DNA of 64,000 bases from Rhodoblastus sphagnicola (GTDB lineage: Bacteria; Pseudomonadota; Alphaproteobacteria; Rhizobiales; Beijerinckiaceae), in NCBI RefSeq assembly GCF_002937075.1, contig NZ_NHSJ01000018.1:1-64000 (forward strand), given 5' to 3'. The position numbers were made by a program, and so were the translations under genes. The first letter of the stretch is position 1; every line of letters begins with the position of its first letter. The notes under the pieces were generated by a model. It searched no databases, was not told where the DNA came from, and saw only the letters and a list, made by a program, of their open reading frames with translations. Below are positions 42,712 through 52,644 of this stretch, piece by piece.

Positions 42712-44583
42712 GCGCCTCCGTGTTCGGCGCGACATTGGGATCGACCCGCTCGAACGGCAGCGTCCACGCCGCGTCGGCCAGATTGTTGAGTTTTCGCGCG
42801 CGCGGCAATTGCGCGGGGTCGGAGACAATGCGGACGATCTCTTTGGCCGGACGCGGCTTACTGAACAAAAATGCCTGCGCCTCATCCGCTCCGTTGGCGC
42901 GGAGGATCTCCAACTGCTCCTGGGTTTCGACGCCCTCCACCAGCATGTCGATATTCAGCTCGCGGGCGAGCGCGCGCACCGCCTTGATGATCGCCAGCGC
43001 GACCCCGTTCTTGCCCATGTCGCGGACAAAGGACTGGTCGATCTTGACCTTGTCGGGCCGGAATCGGCTGAGATAGGCGAGCGACGAATAGCCGGCGCCG
43101 AATTCATCCAGCGCCACCCGCACGCCCATCTTGCGCAATTCGTCGAGCCTGCTCAGCACGTCGTCGGCGTCGCTCATCAGCGCGGATTCGGTAATTTCGG
43201 CCTCGAGCCGGGTGGGATGGCGCCAGCGCACCAGCGCCTCGCAGCAGCAGATGCGCCACTTGGAAAAGCTGATGATCGGCTGATAGTAGACTTCAAGCTC
43301 GTCGCGGGAGATGCCGACGCGCAGGTCCTGCTCGATCTGCTGGCGCCGGCTGGCGTGCTCCGACATTTCGCTCGAGAAGAAACGCCCGCCGCCGCGCCCG
43401 TCGTCCTTGGCGGCGTAGAGCGCCATGTCGGCGGCCCGCATCAGGTGCGAGGCGTCGCCGGACTCTTCCGGCGCCAACGCCACGCCCACCGAGGCGCCGA
43501 CCACCAGCTTGGCGCCCTCGATCTGATAAGGCTCGCCCACAGGGCCTCGACGATGCGGGCGGCGAACAGGGCGGCGGCGGCGCGATTCGTGCGGATGAGC
43601 ACGACGAATTCGTCACCGCCGCGGCGCGCCACTTCCTCGCCTTCGCCGACAAGGTCGGCGAGGCGCTTCGCCATGCGCCCGAGCAGTTTGTCGCCGGCGG
43701 CGTGGCCCATGGTGTCGTTGACCTGCTTGAAGCGGTCGAGGTCGATCATGAAAATGGCGAAGGGACTTTCCGACGCCGACGCGCTCGCCCGTTCCAGCAA
43801 TTCGCGAAAGGCGGCGCGATTGGCCATGCCGGTGACGTCGTCGGTGCGCGCCATGCGCTCGACCTGGAGTTCCTCGGCGCGGCGTTTGGTGGCGTCCTCG
43901 GCCCGAAAAGAAAAGCCATCGGGCGTCGGCGCGAACACGAATTCCATCAGGCAGCCGCCGGCGAGTTCGACGCAGAGGTTTTGACGCGCCTTCTTCTTCC
44001 GCGCGGCCGTCGTCAGGCCCAGCCGTTTCGCGATCTCGTCCCGGTCCTTGAGCGGCAGGGCGAGCGTGTTCGACATCAGGTCCGACAGCAAGCGACCGCG
44101 CGCCTTTTCGGGCGTGAGCTTGAACAGTCTCAGGAACCCGGAATTGCCGGACAGGCAGATCTGCCCCTGCCCGAACAGGCCAAAACATTGGCTGACGCCG
44201 TTGAGCGCCGAAACCAGCCGCGTCTCGCCCTCGGCCTCGGCCTGCTTGACGCGCTGGTTGCGCCGGGAAATCTGATGGAACGCCAGGGCAAGCGCCGCGA
44301 GGCCGGCGACGGCGATATAGGCCTCCGGCGTCCCGCGCAAGGGCGAGTCCCGCCGCGAGCGGCGCCAGAGCCATCCCCGCCATTGCCTCGTCGCCGGATT
44401 CGACGCCGGCTTTCTTCTAGACGGGGGCCGCAAACAGAGCGCAACCAAAGATTGCGCAACCCGCGCATTTACCACGTTTTTTTCCGCGATGCCCGGACAG
44501 GCGGGCTTTCGTGCCGGATCGAAACATCCTCTTACGAAAGTCATGCCTATTATGACTTGATTAACATATTTTTTACTACCCAT
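42704..44583 (-). pseudogene. GGDEF-EAL cyclic-di-GMP gene, frameshifted and with a shortened EAL domain
   Basis: The upstream frame encodes a membrane segment (AYIAVAGLAALALAF), a PAS-like region and most of a GGDEF domain (LTDDVTGMANRAAF-like start, IDLDRFKQVNDTMGHAAGD, and RRGGDEF as the active-site loop). Near 43535 one base is missing, and the rest of GGDEF (GEPYQIEGAKLVVGASVGVA) plus the EAL domain are in another frame. In the EAL domain, EALVRWRHPTR is followed directly by LEAEITESALM, so about 75 residues, including several metal ligands, are deleted. LDEFGAGYSSLAYL and VEGVETQEQL remain. Neither full activity is likely. The true N-terminus is uncertain. Confidence 0.75.
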
Positions 44584-44664
44584 AATCCCGCATTAATTGT
44601 GTAATTAAGATTTAATTATCTGAGGTAACGCCAGCATGTCCAAGAGCGTGAGCGGAGACCTGTC

Positions 44665-45195
44665 ATGAACGCGTATCTGTATGGACTGCTGATCTTGAGC
44701 GTCGTCGGCAGTTCGGCGATCGTCACCTATCTGATTTCGATTTCGCGTGAAAGATTGTGGCTGCGCAGCCAGAAGTCGGAGGAACTCTACCGGCGGGCGG
44801 AAAAGACCTATGTCGATGGACTGTCGTTCTTTCGCACGCGCTACGACATGACCCAGAACAAGACTTTCCCGCGCGCCAACGATGAAATGGCGGCGCTCAA
44901 CGAGAACGTGTCCGAATTGAACATTCTGGTCGGCCTGTATTTCCCCGCGCTTGGCCCGCAACTGGCGGCGGCGACCAATTCTCTGGCGGTGGCCTTCGAC
45001 CGGCTGCGGCTCGCCGAAGCCTCTGACCTCAAAAATCGCGAACGCGCGCTCGACGATCTCGACCTGGCGGTCGGCGGCATCCGCGAGGCCTTCGACCATT
45101 TCAAGGCGGCGGCGCTGAGCCGGGGCCGCATCGACAGGCACAAGCCGGCCGGGGCCGCCGCGCCGCGTCGCGCATCGCGCGCCGCCATCGCCTGA
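44665..45195 (+). CDS. membrane-anchored protein of unknown function
   Basis: The 176-residue product has one N-terminal membrane helix (YLYGLLILSVVGSSAIVTYL) followed by a mostly helical, probably coiled-coil domain (RERLWLRSQKSEELYRRAEK, RANDEMAALNENVSELNILV) and a basic alanine-rich tail. Topology with the domain in the cytoplasm or periplasm cannot be decided. A GGAG lies 9 bp upstream of the ATG. An AT-rich region before it (44550-44630) likely carries its promoter. I do not recognise the family. Confidence 0.6.
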   Translation: MNAYLYGLLILSVVGSSAIVTYLISISRERLWLRSQKSEELYRRAEKTYVDGLSFFRTRYDMTQNKTFPRANDEMAALNENVSELNILVGLYFPALGPQLAAATNSLAVAFDRLRLAEASDLKNRERALDDLDLAVGGIREAFDHFKAAALSRGRIDRHKPAGAAAPRRASRAAIA

Positions 45196-45288
45196 GCGGG
45201 AGGGCGTCTGGCGCGCGAGGCCCGCGCAAGCCTGGTCCGTTTATCCTGGCGCTGGGCTCTCGTTTCCTCCCAAGCCCAAAGCAAACTC

Positions 45289-45324
45289 AACGCTCGCCAC
45301 GGATGCACTGGCGGGCGTTTTCTG
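45289..45324 (+). terminator. rho-independent terminator
   Basis: CGCTCGCCA pairs with TGGCGGGCG (one G-T pair) around a 9-nt loop and is followed by TTTTCT. It lies about 95 bp after the membrane-anchored protein gene. The rest of this 240-bp gap ends in a fragment of the GCATTTTC repeat family. Confidence 0.7.
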
Positions 45325-45433
45325 TTTCCAACTCATACGGGAAGCAAGACTTGAGCGCGGGTTCGCGGTGGATCGTTCAAGGCTTTGAATTTGTGGCGGG
45401 AGCAGCCTGGACTCCACTTCGCTTGAAAACGCT

Positions 45434-46705
45434 CTAGCCGGCATGGAAGAAAATTCTTTGCTGCTGGTCTTCATGGATGCGCCACCAGCGCCAGATGAAA
45501 ATAAAGACGGCGGCGAGAACGGACGCCCAGCCCACGCCAGGCAAGCCGAGCAGCGGGATGAGCGCCGCATTGCCCCCGATCGCCGGGATCAGGAACAACA
45601 GATTGCCCTGCCAGATCGCGCGGTCCCGACGCCGCGCGTAAAGCACGAAATTGAGCGTTTCCGAGTTCAAGCGAATCCATACGCCAAGCAGCATCAGCCA
45701 AAGGGTCGCGGCGCTTTCCATGATCGCGGGCCGCCCGGTATAGACGCCAAGGATCGGAACCGCGATGGCGAAAAGCAGCGCCATGCCCCCGCCACCCAAG
45801 GCCATTTGCTGGATCGCCTGCCGCGCCTCACGCCGAAACATTTCATTGTCGCCTTCGCGATGAATGGCGATCAGACGCGGATAGGCGAAGGAAAGAACGC
45901 CGCTCTGCATCAGGTTTCCCAGCGCATTGGAGAAAGAAAAGAAGAAGGTCAGAACGCCGACGTCGTCGAGCGTGAGGAAACGTTCAACCAGGAAACGATC
46001 GACAAACAAGCCGGCCGTGGCGCCCATCCCGCCCAGCCAGATCGGCAAGCATTTCTTGAGTTCGCGCCGAATCCAGTCCCAGTCCACGGGCATCCGCAAG
46101 GCCTGCCCCCACGGCATCGCCCGCCACAGCAGGAGGTTCAGTGCCAAGGATCCCGTTGCGCCAATCAACCAGGCGCACAGCACAACCTCCGCTGTGCGCC
46201 AGGATTGATCGATCCAGCCGAGAAGCACGACAGGAAACACCCACAGGCCCGTGCGAATAAAAAGTATGAAATTGGCCGTGAGTTGCTGGTTCATGGAATT
46301 TGCGTTGTCATACAACGCGCTCGCATAGCCCTCCAGGATTGTCAGCAGAACCGTGAGCACGATGAGCTTGGGCGACACCGGGATCGCGCCCGTGCTGATG
46401 CAGATAATCGCCAAGACAATCAAGACGCCGTAGTTGAGCGAATACAGCACAGCCTGATCGCGCATCTTGTGCAGAGCCGTCAGTGGCGTCGCGCCGACAA
46501 TGTCGCGCGTCACAACATAGTCGAAGCCCTGGCAAAGCACGACCCTGAGGACGGAGACCGCGCCGAACACCAGGCCGTACACGCCCATCTCGGCAAGAGA
46601 CAAATATTTTCCCATGTACAGCGTAAGCAACAGCTTCGCCGCCAAGGGCAGCATACGCAAAAGTGTATTGGCCAAGCGCGCTTTATAGCCGTGGCTCATT
46701 GTCAT
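45434..46705 (-). CDS. polysaccharide flippase (Wzx-like, MOP superfamily)
   Basis: Wzx-type proteins move lipid-linked oligosaccharides across the inner membrane. The 423-residue protein has about 12-14 hydrophobic segments in the pattern of the polysaccharide-specific MOP branch. It opens with a short basic N-terminus and LLLTLYMGKYLSLAEMGVYG, and a central block reads LTLDDVGVLTFFFSFSNALG. It lies downstream of a glycosyltransferase, an O-antigen-ligase-like gene and a second glycosyltransferase, all on the same strand, which together look like a surface polysaccharide cluster. The upstream gap of 191 bp has no clear features. Confidence 0.82.
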   Translation of the reverse strand: MTMSHGYKARLANTLLRMLPLAAKLLLTLYMGKYLSLAEMGVYGLVFGAVSVLRVVLCQGFDYVVTRDIVGATPLTALHKMRDQAVLYSLNYGVLIVLAIICISTGAIPVSPKLIVLTVLLTILEGYASALYDNANSMNQQLTANFILFIRTGLWVFPVVLLGWIDQSWRTAEVVLCAWLIGATGSLALNLLLWRAMPWGQALRMPVDWDWIRRELKKCLPIWLGGMGATAGLFVDRFLVERFLTLDDVGVLTFFFSFSNALGNLMQSGVLSFAYPRLIAIHREGDNEMFRREARQAIQQMALGGGGMALLFAIAVPILGVYTGRPAIMESAATLWLMLLGVWIRLNSETLNFVLYARRRDRAIWQGNLLFLIPAIGGNAALIPLLGLPGVGWASVLAAVFIFIWRWWRIHEDQQQRIFFHAG

Positions 46706-46896
46706 GAAGTTGAACCGATCCGCTTTTCAGGTCACGATCGAGCAGTCTTGCCGGTCCCATCCCTGTGATGGCCGCATCCTCGCGCCGCCAAATTGTAGAT
46801 CGCAAGCGTAACCAAAGCGTGAGCTGCACGCTCCAAAGGCCGTTGAAACCCGCGACCGCCGCAACATGCGCGCACGCCTTTGACGCGCTTGCGATC

Positions 46897-48030
46897 TCAA
46901 ACTTTCCCGGCGCCGAGCCTGTCATAGAAATCGAGATGCGCGCGCGCCGCTTCGTCCCATGATTTGGCGAGGGAGACGCCGACCGCGTCCTCCCGATGGG
47001 CGAAAGCGGTTAGAACCGCATCGGCGAAAACGTCAGGCGCCGCGTCGATTGGACAGAGCACGGTCGCCGGATTGTCGATCTTCGACTTGAGGGATGGCGA
47101 AAAATCGAATTCGTCCTGACGCTCGGGATGGGTCGAGACGAGCGGAACGGCAAGTTGGCTGACGGCTTGAAAGCTGCCTCGGCGGGCGCTGACGCCATCG
47201 GTGAAAGGCAACAGAATCACGTCCGCGGCGGAAAGCGTCGCCATCAGTTCGGCCTCGTCGTCGATCCGACCCCGGAAATCGAGCCATTCCGCGACTTTGA
47301 GCTGGCGCGCCAAGACGAAGAAGGCCTCCCGGTCCTTTGGCTTGTCCCAGAGAAAATCGCCGCAAACCAGCAATCGCGCTTTGACGCCGCGTTGCTGGAG
47401 GACCGCGACGACCCGCAACAGCAGATCCGGCCGCTTGCTGGCGTAGAGAACGCCGAAAAATCCGATGACGATTTCCGCCCGCGCGGCTCCGTCGCCATGT
47501 GTCTTGACGCGTTCTTGCGCGACGCGGTCCGGGTCGAGGCCGACGGGCATGATGTTCGGCCCGATCGGGATGACGGGCGCGGCCTGTTTCTTCGCGGTTC
47601 CGACCAGCGGCGCGCCCAGAAAGGCTTCGCGCTGTTGCCGCGAGACGAAGATGAATCCGTCCGACGCCAGTATGTCCGGGATGATCGACAGGTAGCGCAA
47701 CGGATTGAGCGAGGTCCATTCATGCAAGGTGATGGCGATGCGCCCCTTTGGCGTCGCCAACCGCGCCGCCATCAGCGCCCATCCTGGCGCGAGGCTGTTG
47801 CCCCAGCCTTCTATCGGCAGTTGAAAATGCGCGATCCGACCCTCGCGCAAGACCTTGACGATCGCGCCGACGAAAGCAAGCGGATGCTCGGGCTCGATGA
47901 GTTGAATGGCGGCGAAGCCCGGCCTGTTTGCGTTGATCGCGTCGCGAAGCCGGTGCGAAGCGTCCATCACCGCGCAGGTGACGGGTCGGGCCGAGCCGAA
48001 AATCACGACGGAGGACGACGGAGCGGGCAT
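46897..48030 (-). CDS. GT4-type glycosyltransferase
   Basis: The 377-residue protein has the two-domain GT-B layout. The C-terminal half shows strand IVIGFFGVLYASKRPDLLLR, then RLLVCGDFLW and the donor-binding region ILLPFTDGVSARRGSFQ, where the usual E-X7-E acidic pair is poorly kept. The N-terminal half includes HFQLPIEGWGNSLAP. Donor and acceptor cannot be told from sequence. It stands between the ligase-like gene and the flippase gene, consistent with assembly of a surface polysaccharide. Confidence 0.78.
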   Translation of the reverse strand: MPAPSSSVVIFGSARPVTCAVMDASHRLRDAINANRPGFAAIQLIEPEHPLAFVGAIVKVLREGRIAHFQLPIEGWGNSLAPGWALMAARLATPKGRIAITLHEWTSLNPLRYLSIIPDILASDGFIFVSRQQREAFLGAPLVGTAKKQAAPVIPIGPNIMPVGLDPDRVAQERVKTHGDGAARAEIVIGFFGVLYASKRPDLLLRVVAVLQQRGVKARLLVCGDFLWDKPKDREAFFVLARQLKVAEWLDFRGRIDDEAELMATLSAADVILLPFTDGVSARRGSFQAVSQLAVPLVSTHPERQDEFDFSPSLKSKIDNPATVLCPIDAAPDVFADAVLTAFAHREDAVGVSLAKSWDEAARAHLDFYDRLGAGKV

Positions 48031-48138
48031 GGACGTGGTTCCTGTAACGACGCGACGCAGCGCAACAATCGCGCCGATATCGGCGCCCTCATGCGTGCGC
48101 CGCGCCCGGATTTGTGGCCGCGCCGATCGACAAGCCGG

Positions 48139-49437
48139 TCAATCGCGGTCGTCCACATTTCCAGACGTTTCGGCGGAATGCGTTGCAAGGGGCTCGGCGC
48201 GCGCGTTCGGGCGGGCCGTTGCGAGCCAGCGCAATCGCGCCGCCTCGAGCCCCCAAACAGAGCCAACCGACAGATAGAACATGCGCCAGTGGTCGATATC
48301 GATCTGCATGGCTTGAAGGAAATAGACAAACGTCGCTGGAAACAGCACCTGGGCCTGTCGCTGATACGGATGGGAACGCCCGCAGAGGCGGAAGCCGACG
48401 AACCCGGTGGTCAGCGCAAGCGCGATGAAACTGAAGCCCCCCAGCCATCCGTTGGAAGCGAAGGAATTGACATAGGAATTATGCGGTTCGAGACCGAATG
48501 TCAGGCGAAAGCGCAGCGGACCGAAGCCGTTCGGCCGGTCCAGCAGCATGGGAATGGCGCGGATCTGGCGGCCGAAGCGACCGTCCGGGCCTTCGTCGTA
48601 ATCGTGTCCCAGGGAAACCCGCTCGGAAAAAGACGTCCGCAAGCTATCGACGGACAGGGCGGCGCCGACGCCGACGATCACCATCAGCAGCACGCCAGCC
48701 GCACTTGCGGCGACGCGAAAACGCATGCGCTTGCTGTCGGCCGTCACGATCAGGAAGCCGACCATCATCGCCAGAGCGAAAGCCGCGGCGCCCCAGGACC
48801 CGCGCGAGAAGGACAGGAACAAGCCCGCCGCGACGAGTCCGAGGCTTGGCAGTTCGATCCACAAACGTTTCGCGCGGCCAAGCAGCAGTCGCTGCGTGAG
48901 AACGAGGAAACCAATGACCATGTAGGAGCCGAGAACGTTCGGATCCTTGAAGAACGCCGTGGCGCGCTCGGCGCTATCGAGGTCTCCCCCGCCAAAATTG
49001 GCGATCCAGGCCAGGACGGCGACGGCGCCGGCGAAAACGCAACTGACGACATAGGCGTTGAACAGCAGTTCAAGGCGTCGGGTCGTGCGCTCGCACAAGA
49101 AGATCGCGAAAAAAAGACAGGTCGTTGCAAGATATAGGGTGCTGAACATATACCCGACGGGATCGGGTTCGTTCCAATAGGGGATGAGCGCGATGAACCC
49201 GCCCAACGTCCATGCCGACACCAAGACGACCAGCGGCAGGACGGTCCGATGAATTGAAAATCCGCGTAAAGCCCAAGCAAAAATCGTGATGAGGATGAGC
49301 ACGTCATAGGGCGCGGGTTCGATGAAAACCACCGACCCGCTGGCGACCGTCAACCAGAAAAGGCTTTCATCCAGCCGAGGGAAAGAGACAATTCTCCCCG
49401 CTTTGGGCTGCCGCGCGTTGAAAACATTGTCGGTCAT
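48139..49437 (-). CDS. O-antigen ligase/polymerase-like membrane protein
   Basis: The 432-residue polytopic protein has the Wzy/WaaL pattern: many membrane segments and a short conserved block LFLSFSRGSWGAAAFALAMM in the middle. It also has a large periplasmic loop with RPNGFGPLRF and EPHNSYVNSFASNGWLGG, matching the H-N-x-Y/L region typical of these enzymes. It would polymerise or ligate repeat units supplied by the flippase. Its start overlaps the end of its upstream neighbour's frame by 4 bp with the glycosyltransferase stop at 49434, so the genes form one transcription unit. Confidence 0.85.
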   Translation of the reverse strand: MTDNVFNARQPKAGRIVSFPRLDESLFWLTVASGSVVFIEPAPYDVLILITIFAWALRGFSIHRTVLPLVVLVSAWTLGGFIALIPYWNEPDPVGYMFSTLYLATTCLFFAIFLCERTTRRLELLFNAYVVSCVFAGAVAVLAWIANFGGGDLDSAERATAFFKDPNVLGSYMVIGFLVLTQRLLLGRAKRLWIELPSLGLVAAGLFLSFSRGSWGAAAFALAMMVGFLIVTADSKRMRFRVAASAAGVLLMVIVGVGAALSVDSLRTSFSERVSLGHDYDEGPDGRFGRQIRAIPMLLDRPNGFGPLRFRLTFGLEPHNSYVNSFASNGWLGGFSFIALALTTGFVGFRLCGRSHPYQRQAQVLFPATFVYFLQAMQIDIDHWRMFYLSVGSVWGLEAARLRWLATARPNARAEPLATHSAETSGNVDDRD

Positions 49438-50606
49438 GGCGCGCGCGGCGCCATTTGCAAAGCTTGCGGTTCGCTGCGCGCCAGCGCGCGATAATATCCC
49501 GCCATGATCGAATCGACCATGGACGCGATTTGAAAATTCTCTTTGACATGCTGCGTCAGCGCCGAACAGACTTCTTGTTGGACCGTATCGTTCTCTTGCA
49601 AGGCGGCCACCATGGCGGCGGCCAGAACCGCCGGGTCGGCGGGCGCAATCAGCCTGTCGCGGTAAGGGCCGAAAATTTCACCCGCGCCGCCCACGGCGGT
49701 GGCGATGAGGGGCCTGCCGCAAGCGATCGCCTCGAGGATGATATAGGGAAGGGATTCGACGCGGCTCGGCGACACGACAATGCGGCCCAGCGCGAAGGCT
49801 TCCTGCGCGGGGCGCGGTCCGGCCAGGGTGATAGAGCCAGCCATGCCGGATTTGTCGACGATGGCTGCGAGGACGTCGCGTTCCGGGCCGGCCCCGACAA
49901 TGACCAGTCGCGGCGCAAACCGCCCGCCCGAATGGATGATGGCGAGCGCTTCGATCAAGGTATCGACGCCCTTGCGAACCGCCAACTCGCCCACATAGAC
50001 AAATTCGGCCGCGTCGGGCGACGGCGTCACCCTGACAAAATCCCTGGGGCCGATGCCGTTCCTGGCCACGTTCACGAGCGCCGCGCCCGGCCCGATCTCG
50101 CTGGCGTATTTTTTCGCCATATATTCGCTTTCGAACTGCAAAAGATCGGTCGTGCGTTCGAGCAGGCGCTCGGCCAGCATGTACATCCGATGTCCGGCGA
50201 CCTGATGAAAGCTGCCGCCATGCGGGGTATAGATGCGCGCCGGGCGCTTCGGCAGGGGCAGGAAGCCGGTCAGCCGCGCATAAAGGCCGCCTTTTGCGCC
50301 GTGCGCATGCACGATGTCCGGACGCAGGCGCCGAATCCGCGCATAAATTCGCGCGAAGATGAACACATCGCCGAGACGCGGCTCACGATGCATGGGCAAC
50401 CGAACGACGCCAAGCTTCATGCGCGGCGCGATCGCCGCCAACTGTCTCTCCGCTTTTTCGCCGCCGGCAAGGGAATCGACGATCAGGCCGACCTCGTGGC
50501 CACGAGACGCTTGTTCGCCCGCCAAATCCATCACATGCCGAAACAGGCCGCCGACCGGCGCCCTGAAGACATGGACAATCCGCAGGCTTCGCTCGTTCGA
50601 AAGCAT
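49434..50606 (-). CDS. GT4-family glycosyltransferase
   Basis: The 390-residue protein is a clear GT-B glycosyltransferase. The N-terminal domain has RIVHVFRAPVGGLFRHVMDL and DIVHAHGAKGGLYARL. The C-terminal domain has FVYVGELAVRKGVDTLIEAL, RLVIVGAGPERDVL and the E-X7-E nucleotide-sugar site in SRVESLPYIILEAIACGRP. ATG 50606 was chosen over a frame extension of 21 codons because homology starts there. It is the first gene of the four-gene polysaccharide cluster. About 240 bp upstream, towards pyk, hold no gene I would defend. Confidence 0.9.
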   Translation of the reverse strand: MLSNERSLRIVHVFRAPVGGLFRHVMDLAGEQASRGHEVGLIVDSLAGGEKAERQLAAIAPRMKLGVVRLPMHREPRLGDVFIFARIYARIRRLRPDIVHAHGAKGGLYARLTGFLPLPKRPARIYTPHGGSFHQVAGHRMYMLAERLLERTTDLLQFESEYMAKKYASEIGPGAALVNVARNGIGPRDFVRVTPSPDAAEFVYVGELAVRKGVDTLIEALAIIHSGGRFAPRLVIVGAGPERDVLAAIVDKSGMAGSITLAGPRPAQEAFALGRIVVSPSRVESLPYIILEAIACGRPLIATAVGGAGEIFGPYRDRLIAPADPAVLAAAMVAALQENDTVQQEVCSALTQHVKENFQIASMVDSIMAGYYRALARSEPQALQMAPRAP

Positions 50607-50910
50607 CGAGGTTCCAATCCTGTCACGCTTATCACAATAATATACTTGAGTTAACAAATGCTTAACCATTTTGGCGTTCCGCCGGAGACGCCCGACTTGG
50701 GCGACGCCGCGAAATCGACGCGGCGCCAGCGCCAGAACGCGGCAAGCGAGGCGGCCGCGAACAGTTTCGTCAACGCGCGCCGGCGTTGAGATCGGGGCCG
50801 CCGTCGCGCGCGACGCGACTTGACGCCCTGGCCTTCCTGTCGGCTCATGACCACATCCGCGTCACAGCGATCGTCTAGAGTCGATTCTGCGTAAGCAAGA
50901 AAAAGGAAAC

Positions 50911-52350
50911 ATGATGCGTCGTCACCGCCGAGCCAAGATTGTCGCCACCGTCGGTCCCGCGAGTTCATCGCCCGACATGTTGAAAAAATTGTTCGTCGCC
51001 GGGGTCGATACATTCCGGCTCAATTTCAGCCATGGGTCGCATGAGGACCACGCCAAGGTTCATGCCGCCATCCGCGCGCTGGAGGTCGAACTGGGGGCGC
51101 CGATCGGCATTCTCCAGGATCTTCAGGGACCGAAAATCCGGGTTGGAACGATCAGGGATGGCAAGATCAGCGTCGCCGCCGGCGAAAAGATCCGGTTCGT
51201 GCCCGAAGGCCATGCCGGCGATGCCATGTCGATCCCGCTGCACCATCCGGAGATTTTCGCCGCCGTCCTGCCCGGACAGGATTTGCTGATCGACGATGGC
51301 CGCGTGCGCGTGCGCGTCACGCGCATCGACCACGACGCCATCGACGCCGAGGTGATTTATGGCGGGATCATTTCCAACCGCAAGGGCGTCAATCTTCCCG
51401 ACACCCTGCTCACCTTGTCGCCGCTGACGCCGAAGGATCGCGCCGATCTCGCCTTCGGCCTCGCGCTCGGAGTGGACTGGGTCGCGCTCTCCTTCGTGCA
51501 GAAACCGTCCGACGTGATCGAGGCCAAGGCCCTGATCGGCGACCGGGCGGGCCTCATCGCCAAGATCGAGAAGCCCCAGGCGCTCGATCATATCGACGAC
51601 ATCCTGCGCATTTCCGACGCCATCATGGTGGCGCGCGGCGATCTCGGCGTCGAAATCCCGCACCAGGACGTGCCGGGGCGCCAGAAGGAACTGGTGCGCG
51701 CCGCGCGGCTGGCGGTGAAGCCGGTGATCGTCGCCACGCAAATGCTCGATTCCATGGTGTCCTCGCCCGCGCCCACCCGCGCCGAAGCTTCCGACGTGGC
51801 GACGGCGATCTATGACGGCGCCGACGCGGTGATGCTGTCGGCGGAATCGGCGGCCGGCGATTATCCCGTGGAGACCGTGAGAATGATGGACAGCATCATC
51901 CGCGCCACCGAGGGCCACAAGCTCTACCATTCGATCGTGCATGCGACCCAGCCGGCCACGGAGGAGACGCCGCCCCACGCCGTCGCCGCCGCCGCCGCCG
52001 ATCTCGCCGAAGCCATCGGGGCGCCGGTGATCGTCGCCTTCACCTCCTCGGGGACCACCGCCGCGCGCATCGCGCGCAAACGGCCGGTGCTGCCGATCCT
52101 GGCGATCACGCCGAATATCGCGATTTCCCGGCGCCTGAGGTTGCTGTGGGGCGTGCGGGGCTTCCACTCGCAAGCGGTGCATGGCTACGACGAAATGATC
52201 GCGCATGCGACCAAGACGGCGCGCGACGAGCAATTCGCGGAGCCGGGAGACTTCATTGTCGTCGTGTTCGGCATCCCCTTCGGGCAAGCGGGAACGACCA
52301 ACAATCTACGCGTGGTGCAAGTGAGCGGAAAGCCGGCGAGCGACGATTGA
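50911..52350 (+). CDS. pyk: pyruvate kinase
   Basis: Pyruvate kinase converts phosphoenolpyruvate and ADP to pyruvate and ATP at the end of glycolysis. The 479-residue protein contains the conserved KIVATVGPASSS start, FRLNFSHGSHEDH, ILQDLQGPKIRVG, the active-site signature around LIAKIEKPQALDHID and MVARGDLGVEI, and VATQMLDSM. The C-terminal regulatory domain is complete (VIVAFTSSGTTAARIA). An AAGGAAAC site precedes the ATG. An 18-bp tandem repeat begins 8 bp after the stop codon. Confidence 0.97.
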   Translation: MMRRHRRAKIVATVGPASSSPDMLKKLFVAGVDTFRLNFSHGSHEDHAKVHAAIRALEVELGAPIGILQDLQGPKIRVGTIRDGKISVAAGEKIRFVPEGHAGDAMSIPLHHPEIFAAVLPGQDLLIDDGRVRVRVTRIDHDAIDAEVIYGGIISNRKGVNLPDTLLTLSPLTPKDRADLAFGLALGVDWVALSFVQKPSDVIEAKALIGDRAGLIAKIEKPQALDHIDDILRISDAIMVARGDLGVEIPHQDVPGRQKELVRAARLAVKPVIVATQMLDSMVSSPAPTRAEASDVATAIYDGADAVMLSAESAAGDYPVETVRMMDSIIRATEGHKLYHSIVHATQPATEETPPHAVAAAAADLAEAIGAPVIVAFTSSGTTAARIARKRPVLPILAITPNIAISRRLRLLWGVRGFHSQAVHGYDEMIAHATKTARDEQFAEPGDFIVVVFGIPFGQAGTTNNLRVVQVSGKPASDD

Positions 52351-52358
52351 GGGGCGGC

Positions 52359-52556
52359 GGGATGTCCTGGCGCAGCGGGATGTCCTGGCGCGGCGGAAGG
52401 TCCTGACGCGGCGAGATGTCCTGACGCAGCGAGATGTCCTGACGCAGCGAGATGTCCTGACGCGGCGAGATGTCCTGACGCGGCGAGATGTCCTGACGCG
52501 GCGGGATGTCCTGGCGCGGCGGAAGGTCCTGGCGCGGCGGGATGTCCTGGCGATGC
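52359..52556. repeat. minisatellite: 11 tandem copies of an 18-bp unit
   Basis: Eleven units of the form G(G/A)GATGTCCTG(G/A)CGC(G/A)GC follow one another without gaps, with two units reading GGAAGGTCC. Because 18 is a multiple of three, several frames stay open through it (for example QDISPR hexapeptides on the minus strand), but no ribosome site supports translation. Copy number probably varies among strains. Confidence 0.95.
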
Positions 52557-52644
52557 AACTTTTGGTGATTGGCCAAGGCGCTGATTGTTAATCCCGACAA
52601 TTCGACTTATCCTGATCTGTTCGTTTGAATTCGGGAGGGTTGAA

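Noticed and set aside
43530-43545. Programmed frameshift joining the GGDEF and EAL frames
   Set aside because: No slippery heptamer or downstream structure typical of programmed shifts is evident, and the EAL part carries a further large deletion, so decay is the simpler reading.
50651-50848. Minus-strand small ORF between the glycosyltransferase and pyk genes (MSRQEGQGVKSRRARRRP)
   Set aside because: Weak ribosome site and Arg-rich low-complexity product; not enough to call a gene.
52253-52600. Minus-strand ORF with [12 protein letters not shown] hexapeptide repeats
   Set aside because: Openness follows from the 18-bp period of the minisatellite; no ribosome site, and it overlaps the end of pyk.
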